A stretch of DNA of 64,000 bases, taken from positions 15,120,001-15,184,000 of the forward strand of contig NC_056412.1 in assembly GCF_905147365.1 (NCBI RefSeq), read 5' to 3'. Position 1 is the first letter of the stretch. Every line of letters starts with the position of its first letter. The position numbers and the translations under genes are program-made. This DNA comes from Aricia agestis. Taxonomy: Eukaryota > Arthropoda > Insecta > Lepidoptera > Lycaenidae. Below the pieces are notes generated by a model, which saw only the letters and a program-made list of their open reading frames with translations, had not been told where the DNA came from and did no database searches. Below, piece after piece: positions 34,438 through 44,000 of this stretch.

Positions 34438-34545
34438 AAAACATCTATTTTTCATACAAAAAAAAAATATATGGCAAAACAACGATTGCCGGGACAGCTA
34501 GTATAAAGATAAAAATCCATATACCTACTAATATTATAAATGTGA
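34438..34545 (+). mobile_element. Helitron-like 3' end plus a Lep1 start fragment
   Basis: AACGATTGCCGGGACAGCTAGT ends one piece at about 34502; CTACTAATATTATAAATGTG follows at about 34525. Confidence 0.55.
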
Positions 34546-35003
34546 AAGTGTATGATATGATATTATCTTTATTTAAATAATAATAAAAAAATCTAAAATC
34601 TTTATTAGAATATATATAAATATGCCAGCAAGATAGACGGTTAGATAACCGGCTTTATTTACAAGCAGAGTAATTGACCTTTGACCTCTACTATAACCAC
34701 AGTCCACAGCGTAATAAAGATGCTATACTTAACAGCTATAAGTATATCGCACGATAAAAAATACATCAAACATCCTGTTGTTGTATCTAATTATATATCT
34801 ACAAACACAATCATACGGACGACCAAGGACGTTTGCATTTGGAGTATCGTAGTCAACCAAAACACGCCTGACGACAACTATAACAGCTCTAGTTTATGAG
34901 AATTTATGCTGCAAAATAGTGTTAAAGGTGTTGTGTATTAAAATTGATATTATGTGATACTTCAAGATATACCTATATTAAGTGAAAAATTAAAAGTGAT
35001 ATC
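34546..35003. promoter_or_regulatory. presumed promoter and 5' UTR region of P450 B
   Basis: Upstream of the ATG at 35004; no distinct TATA box or initiator could be chosen. Located here by position only. Confidence 0.3.
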
Positions 35004-35059
35004 ATGCTGGCGAGACGATTTATCACAAATGTTTTGGCCCAAAAACATTTGGGTTTTAG
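35004..35059 (+). CDS. P450 B exon 1 (mitochondrial presequence)
   Basis: 56 nt from the ATG to donor TTTTAG|GTGAGT. Arginine, lysine and hydrophobic residues without acidic ones, typical of a matrix-targeting signal. The last two bases join G of exon 2 to make arginine. Confidence 0.85.
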
Positions 35060-38000
35060 GTGAGTTTTTGTAATAATGTAATGTTATTGCTTTTATTTTG
35101 TTGTTGGTGGTAATATTTATTAAACGATAATTTACTGTTTGTTTTGTAGAGCTTCAGAGTTTATGTACTCTTCCAATGATAGATTATTCTAATAAAATGG
35201 AATGTTTTCTGTTTGAAAAACCACAGAATACAATAATATATTAGTACAAGTAGTAATACCTACTACTAACTACGCCAACATTGTACGTCACACTGTCAAG
35301 TCTCAACAAATATACAGCTGGCGTTTGTATCTATTAGTAAATAGCAATTACACGCATGCGCGTTGCGATACATGCAGTATTGTTATTTCTACAGGATGTA
35401 ATAAAACAAAGTCATAATACTTTAGGATGTGTATGTGTTCCTTGTAGAGAGTTTACTGTGAAAGTAGCAGCGCTGAAAGACCAATTTTTTTTCACTTTTG
35501 TATGGGGCAACTTGTCACGCTCGGGCGATTGCCCATACAAAAGTGAAAAAAATTTTGGTCTTTCAGCGCTGCTACTTTCACAGTAAACTCTCTACAAGGA
35601 GCACATACACACCCTAAATTATTATCACTTAGTTTTGTAACACCCTGTGTAGAGTTCCCTGTGAAAGTAGTAGCGCTTTGAGAGCATTTTTTACGGTTTT
35701 ATGTGCCGCCCCAGCGTCATTTACGTATTTGCCTACACAAAAGTAAAAAAAAATCACTCTTTTAGCGCTGCTACTTTCACAATAAACTCTATACAGGGAA
35801 CCCATACACACCCTAAAGTATAATCACGTTGTTTTGTTACTCCCTGTATAGGGGGTACTTTTTTAATGAGTGTTAAACTTTACAGTGAGCCCGTCCTTTT
35901 TTCGTGATTCAAATATGTCGTTAGTTAAATAGTTTTAGTAACCGTCTTGCAGGTTTACTTCAGTTAGTGCAACAATAGACAAGAAAGAAACGGAAAATCT
36001 AAAGTCATGGAAGGAGATCCCAGGCCCATCATCATTGCCCATCATTGGGCAACTACACCACTTTCTCCCAGGAGGTAGATCTAATATCTATATAGCTACT
36101 AAATAATAAATGCGATAATGTGTATATCAGCTGTCTGTTGCTTTTTTTTCAATCAAACCGCTCATCTGATTAAAATAAACGGAAATGATTCAAGCTCGAC
36201 AAAAGGATTTAGGTAGTAAAAAATATTATATAGTAGACTGAAAACCGTGGTTGAAAATAAACCTTTTTTGGCATGTAATATTACCTAAACATAGAGCAAA
36301 GCCTAAACATGACTGCGTTGCGCACCGTAATAACTTATCGAGGCATCGTAATTATATCTTTATTGCTGTGCAGTGGTTGTTATTTGTGATACGTCATACG
36401 ACGCAGCATGGCAGTTTTGAGGCTTAGGGACCTATCAGACAGAAAGCGATCGCGCGGTCAAACGTTCAAGCGGTCAGTTTTGCGTTCTTTTGTTGTATGT
36501 TATGATAGAGGTACTTACACAGGCGGCGTTTTGACCGCGTCAAAATTGTTGAACAGAACAGAACGCTTGAACGCGTGACCGCTCTCTTTCTGATAGGTCC
36601 CTTATAGTATAATCTTCATGGAAATATGCACCACTTAAAAATGTCTGATGGGTCTACCTAGGATAGTGTCATAACACTTTCCTGTGTATTATGACTGAAC
36701 TAAAGTGTAAACTTACAGGAGAGTTCTACAACATGGGTCCAGAGATCGGTGGTATACTATACAAGAAGTACGGACCGATGGTGCGACTGGACAGCATCTT
36801 TGGCCTTGAGCCGCTGATCTTCGTGTTGGACGCTGAGACTTCTGCCTATGTATGTACACTTATTAAAGTATCCCTTTTTGAGTGTTGTCAATGTAAATTG
36901 TCAATGTTAACTATAATGTACCTACCAGTATGGGTTATGAGTGAGGGCCGGACACATAAACACGATACGACGTCGTGTCGTACCACGATGCGGCGTCGTT
37001 TCACGATGCGACGTCGCGTCGTGGGAATCTACGACGAGCGTCGTATAAAACTACATCGCGACATCGTAACACGCCTCGATACACGGCACGACGTCGCGTC
37101 GTAAAAACTGACGATGCGTTCTTGTGTCAGTGCCACAGTTGTTATTCAAAATTCAAAGATGACGGACACTATTGAAGTCGATCATTTAATAAGGCTAGTC
37201 GATCAGCGTCCCGTACTATGGGACAAAACAGGCAGGGCCAAGGCAGGACGCGTCTAGTGCAGTCCATTTCTCGAAATTAACTGCGACAATTCACCCTGCA
37301 TTGTATCGACGGCATCGTGCCGGCATCGTGCATAAATTATCCATCTTTTGCGCGTCTAATAACCAAACACTACATAAGAGCCCGCTCCACGAAACTGCCA
37401 CTAACTAAATTTGAGGGTGTGGGGTAGTGCTTCTGTGTGTGAGTGTGTTAGTCAGGTACAATTATTATCAGTTTTTCTGTGTTTTCGTAGTTAAGGGTTA
37501 GCAGCCATTCATTGATTTTACTATATCATAATTACATAATAAGTATATCATAATTCCTACATACATACATTCCTATTTCATGCGCATGCTCAAAAAAAAT
37601 GTAAGTTCACATTGCAACCTCGTGAGACGTTACAATGCATTTTAAACGAGCCATTTGGAACAGGCAACCCACAATATGGCTGTCAAATCAAAGGGTATGT
37701 ATCTTCTTGTATAGTATTTTTTTAAAGTTTTTAATAGCTTACATAATATGACTGTATGTTGTCCTCGACTGTGTTAGTATGTTTAAATATTATGGTAGAT
37801 GTTAATAATAACGTGTTGTTTATTTTAGGTCCTACGAAGCGAGAACTGGCTTCCTGTCCGAGCGGGCTTCAAAATCTTAGAATACTTTAGGAGAGACATC
37901 TTGAAAAAAACTATTGATGATGCTACAGGACTTTTAACAGAGTAAGTTCATATAGAATTTGGGTACCCTTATCCACAATTCATTCACAAAAATAACATGA

Positions 38001-41000
38001 ATGTCTGATTGTTATTTACTACTACTTTTGGGATCTAATTAATGTGATTAAAAGTAATTGAAAATGACATGTAATTTTAAAAGTAATTGAAAATTTAATA
38101 TAATGCTATACTATAATATATCGGCTAGGCATAACTTTCAAATCGTTTGAGAAAATTATCGGGGCAATTGGTGCATGAGTATTGTGGGAATATGATTGGT
38201 GGCAATAAAGGAAGGAGGCAATCTTCTTCCAACCGATTGAGGCTGTATACTCCAGGAGCCCATGCCCTGTCGTAATTTCAGACATCACTGTATAATATAC
38301 CATCGAAGAAATTGATTCCTAGGCTGTTGTCGGATCTACGTCATTTGGTCGGCTTTAAATGCCAATTCAGTAACAAAATGTTAGCTGTGATGGGTCGGCC
38401 TTAACGCGACCAAATAACATACGTCCGCCATCTGCCTAGGAATCAACTTTTCTGATAGTATAATATTATGTTACATCCACCTCCGAAACGTGGATAGTGT
38501 GATTAAAAATTATGGGGTTTTTTTAGTCCGGGCCATAAAGTTAATATACCTAGCGGAATAGAGAAACTAAGGCCTGAGCAAGAGAGATGTATGAGAGCAC
38601 TATGAGTAACACTGCGTGGTAAAAAGAGACGTGTGAATTATGATACATGACAGCAGCACTCTTTTTTTGACGTGCAGTCGGCACGTGCCTCACGTTGACA
38701 ATTTAATGTCATAGAATTCATGTTCAATCATGCTTGTGTAAGTATATACGTACTTACACATATTTTTCACGCAGATGAAAACCAATTTCGGTTTCGTTTG
38801 ACAGCTCAAGATTGTTGCTCTATTCCGCTAGGTAGATTAACTTTATGGTCCGGACCTACTTGAATGACATGTAATTTTACATCTGGCACGCTCTTCTCAG
38901 AATATTTAAAATCGAACACGCTACGTACCTCTTCTTTGCCACGCGCCTTCTTTGCCTTCTTGAACACGCTTTTTGCCTCTTCTTTTTTTCGCTTAAATTG
39001 TACATTATAATTAATTATTATATTTTACCAAAGAGTCATATCGAGATAATATAACACAATTTGGTCAAAATTTACCTGAAAAGTGTGTCTGCTTTATTAA
39101 GCACATAGTATGTTAACACTCATGTTTAAATACACATAGTATTAATCCTCCCAATCGCTGTATCATGCCTACAGAAACTCCAGTAGCACTAAGTAACAAG
39201 GAGTTCTGGTTGTTTCGAAATTCGAGGCACATGAGGGCTGCCAGAGGAAATTAATTTGATTGTCATATCACACATGTTACGAGTACAGCAGAGTTTCAAA
39301 TTAACAATGATAAGATGTGTATGTGGTATTCCAATATTCTCTTGAGTAATTAAGTTCAGTACATGTAAGTCTATAAAGTACGTGAATACGTGTAGTTTTA
39401 AATAACACAACTAGAATATCTTTTTTAAATATTAGGGTCAGGGCACGTGATCTGATCGGAAATTCGTAAAACGGAGTAGACCGCCGGCGCTGGGTAGGCG
39501 AGATTTATAGGTTTAGGTTAAGAAAGAACTATTCTCCTATCTAACATGAGACAAAAGTGCAATAATAATTATTATGCTCTTGCTAAATTTTTGTCTTCAC
39601 TTTTACGGCACTTTTGGAGAACAACCCATTGATGTTCTTCAAAACGTAGCTTTGCTAAACTTTTGATACACAACACACTAACAAAACTAAGTGATAAAAC
39701 TATAGGGTATGTATGTGTCCCTTATATAGAGTTCACTGTGAAAGTAGCAGCGCTGAAAAAGTTTTTTTTTTTGTGATTTGTATGAGCAAGCGCTCATGCG
39801 TCAGCAATTCTACCAGACAAATTTTAAAAAGTTTCTCTTTCAGCGCTACCACTTTCACATTGCACTCAATACATGGGACTCATATACACCCTAAAATATT
39901 ACAACTTAATTTAGTTACACGTCCTTGGATATTTTAGCGAGTTAACTTAACAAATATTTAGCTTAAGAAAGCAGAAAAATCCTAGGATAAAAAATACAAC
40001 GATTAACTGTTTTCAATATCAGTCTATTGGAGTGTTAAAAAAATTTCCGCCCGGATAGATCATAATAAATGTACCGTAAAATAAAATTCAACAGTAGCGC
40101 CCTGTCACCCAATTCTACTATATTTGTACGAAATAATTACAGCATCGATATTTGTTCAATTCAGATTAACAATATTATGTTAAATTAGGAATTTAACCCT
40201 CCGTGTACTAGGTGGGGTGTGACATACCTAACCCCAACAATAAAAGGCAGTTAAATCCGAAAAATTGTTCCTTGTGATTGCAAAATAATAAGTAATATTT
40301 TTAAATATCTAATAATGAATTGGTTATGGAAAATAAATTCAATTTTACATTATAAAATAGTAAAATACATTTTATAAGCAAAAGTACAACTTGTCTTCAA
40401 ACTATAAACTATGAAATCTTTTCTTCAGTACAAAAATTTAATGGCACCTATTACAATCAAATTCTTCTCAATTTCTAAGTGACCAAGATCTATTTCATAT
40501 TGTTTATTTTAAATTGATATTTTAAATAGGTTAAAACTAGATATACCCCACCTCGTACACGGAGAGTTAAAACAACCTCCGATTCAAAACACTATACTTA
40601 ATAAATGTAAGGAATCCGAATGCGAAATATTGATGGAATCGATTAAAACCATTGAAAGTAGCTTATAATTTCTTGAAGTTGATAAACCCAAATTTTCGAG
40701 CACTTAAAGCAAGGTATTGGTAATAAATTGTAGGTAAGAACACTCTCTATCATGTCAGCTTTCGAACAAAAAAACTAGATCAAAGTCGGTCCACGCGTTT
40801 GGATACTACGATCCCACAGACAGATTACACCCACTGACAGTAAGACTGACAGACCTGTCTAAATCATAATACTCCTCTTTTCCGTAGGGGGTAAAAATAA
40901 CATTCTCTCAATCAAACGTTAAAAGACTGATTTTTGAGCTTTGAATGATCATAACAAGTTTGACTTTGGTTTTACATTCATGAATACCTATTTGTTATTA

Positions 41001-44000
41001 ATATATTACACCGAGGCTTCATCAAAACAATATCGAAGCTGCCTTAATGTCAGCGAAGTGAAATATCGTAATCGGGGTACTTAATTATGGTTGTTGACAG
41101 GGTTGAATAGCCATAAAACCCATGATAAGTAAATTTTAATGATTTTTCAGCCATGGGGAGCCTTGGAAGAAATTTCGATCGACAGTTAACCCTATATTGT
41201 TACACAACAAAATTCTGAAAATTTACTCCCCGACTCTCGAAGAAATCGCGGACGACATGATTGCCAGGTAACTGTACTTTTTTACTTTAGATGCAACTGT
41301 AGTGAAATCATTAACTAAGCCATTTATTGCACAACAACTTTGCATGTGACATTAATGCAATCTGCAAGTATAGTGTAAAACTTGCACTCCTCCTTTTTTA
41401 AAGTCGGTTAAAAAAAGTATCTAAGATTTTGACCAGGGATGTAAGGTATCATCATGCCAAATTTCATTGAAATCCGTCCAGCGGATTCAGAGATTAGCCT
41501 GTACAAACAGACAAACAGACAAACAGACAAACAGACAAACCGACAAACAGACAGAGAAACAAAAATTTCAAAAACAGTTAAAATATGTTCTATTACTCTT
41601 CTACTATGCCCCTGACTCGTTTTTTCAAGTTTATTTTCAATGTACAAAAAATTTACCTCTACGATTTTATATAAGTATAGATAGAAGATATAGATAGATA
41701 GATTTACTACAACTACATAGTTTTTTATTTCAGGATGAGATCAAAACGTAACAAAGACAATATTTTAGACTGTAAATTCGATGAGGAAATGAACCTCTGG
41801 TCCTTCGAGTCCATAGCTCTGATCGCTTTGGGCAGCAGACTCAACAGTTTCGACTCCAACCTACCAGAAGATTCTCCGGTGAAGAGACTGATCAACAATG
41901 TCCATGGACTCATGGACTCGTTTCTGAAGTTGGACTTCCGGCCAAGCCCCTGGAAATACATTTCCACGCCGACATATAGAAGAGCGATAAAACTACTATA
42001 CGAACAGATGGAGTATGTATATTTTTATTATTATTTATGAGGAATTGATTCTTAGGCAAATGACGGACCTACGTGATTTCATCGGGTTATATCAAGCCCA
42101 GCTTCACTTGACACTATCTAACCAAAAGATGTAGGTTGAATTAATACGAATAATAATTATAGACTGTCTTTTGAATCATCCAAAGAAATGAAGTGAATAT
42201 AAATACGAATGTCCTAGAGACTTAAACACAAATAATATCATCTAGTCTTGTCTGGGAGTAATGTAATTAGTAATTACAGTGTCACTGACAATTACTGACC
42301 CTCAACCAGATTCCAAGTAAGCAGTATAAATTGTACACAGTAGATTATATTCGTACTAGACTAGTAGAGTGACTAGACTAGATAATTTATTTACTATGGA
42401 AAATGTTTCAGACTCAACAGCTACTTCATTAACAGGGCTATGAAAGAATTAAAAGAGAGAAATAACACAGAAAGTGATGAGAGAGGTGTGCTAGAGAAGT
42501 TAATGGAAATAGATGAAAATATTGCTATTAGTATGGCCAGTGACATGTTGTTTGCTGGTATCGATACGGTGAGATTAAATTTCTTTCTTCATAGAAATAA
42601 ATACAATCCATTTCAATTGGAATTTGCAGAAAAGCCGCGAACGGAGTAGGTGTATAATGTGTATCATCTTGTACAGAAAATAAAGTTCAATTTTAATGGC
42701 GCAATAACAAATGTGATGCTTATTCCGCCTTGTGCATGCGCCTCATCAGGTTGCTCTATATCCATTTGATAATAAGTTCAGCTGTGACTATGTCCGATTG
42801 CGCCGAAAATAAAATATTTTCTTAGTTACCTAGCTACCTACAGTTTCAGTTAAGGCTATCTGTTGTCTCAATCATCAACCATTAATAATAAAGTTAATTG
42901 CTTGTTGATTCAAGCAATAATTATATCTTTGATAATATTCTTCTTCGGTTCATTCCGTTTCGTGTCTTCTACAAAAGCTTCAAAACTGTAAAACCAACGA
43001 CTTTACAATTTCACAAGAAAACCCTTTTGTAGTTTAATAGGAAACTGAATTCAACAAAAAAAGCTGCATTTAGATGGTTGAATTTTATTACAGAACTATC
43101 ATCACATTGTTTCAGACTGCCACCACAATCACTGCTGCTCTATATTTACTGGCCAATAATCCAGAAAAACAGAGTAAGCTACGTTCAGAAATACACTCGG
43201 ATGATGAGAAAAGAACGTACACAAAAGCTTGCATAAAGGAAACCTTGAGAATGATGCCAGTAGTCTCTGGCAACCTGAGAAAGTCAACCAAAGAATACAA
43301 CCTAATGGGGTACAGAATACCAAAAGATGTAAGTCACTAAATACTCAATAATTACTTCAAAACTCTTCCAAAGAACTAAGAATATTCCTAATAATTTTAC
43401 GAATTCATATTAGACGATTTACCGTACCTTCTGACTTTGGAAATAAGTTAACGTACGTGTGTAAAAAACTTCTCAATCGAATCTTACGATATATTTCTTA
43501 CGTTCCCTAATCGGTACTCAATCAAATAACATTCGCTAATTTGTACAGGAAAGTTAGAAAACAAACATGTATGGAAATTAACCTAGCGCATCGCAACTCG
43601 CCTTCACTATCGAAATTAGCGAATGCTACTTGACTATATCCAAGTGCAATTTACTAGTGTATGGATTTTACTCAACGTTTTAACACTACCATGTACTATC
43701 GGAAAAATACTTTAAGGTGTGTACGTGTTCCTTGTAGAGAGTTCACTGTGAAAGTAGCAGCGCTGCAAGAACAAATTTTTTTTTCACTTTTGTATGGGTA
43801 AACTCGTGACGCTCGGGCCCTTGCCCATACAAAAGTGAAAAAAAAAATTCGTCTTTTAGAGCTGCTACTTTCAAAGTGAAGTCTCTACAAGGAACACGTA
43901 CAGACCCTAAAGTATTATCACTTATTTTTGTTACACACTGTATATATATACCGATTTTCCTGAAATTTGGCATAGAGATACTTTGAGTCCCGAAGACGAA

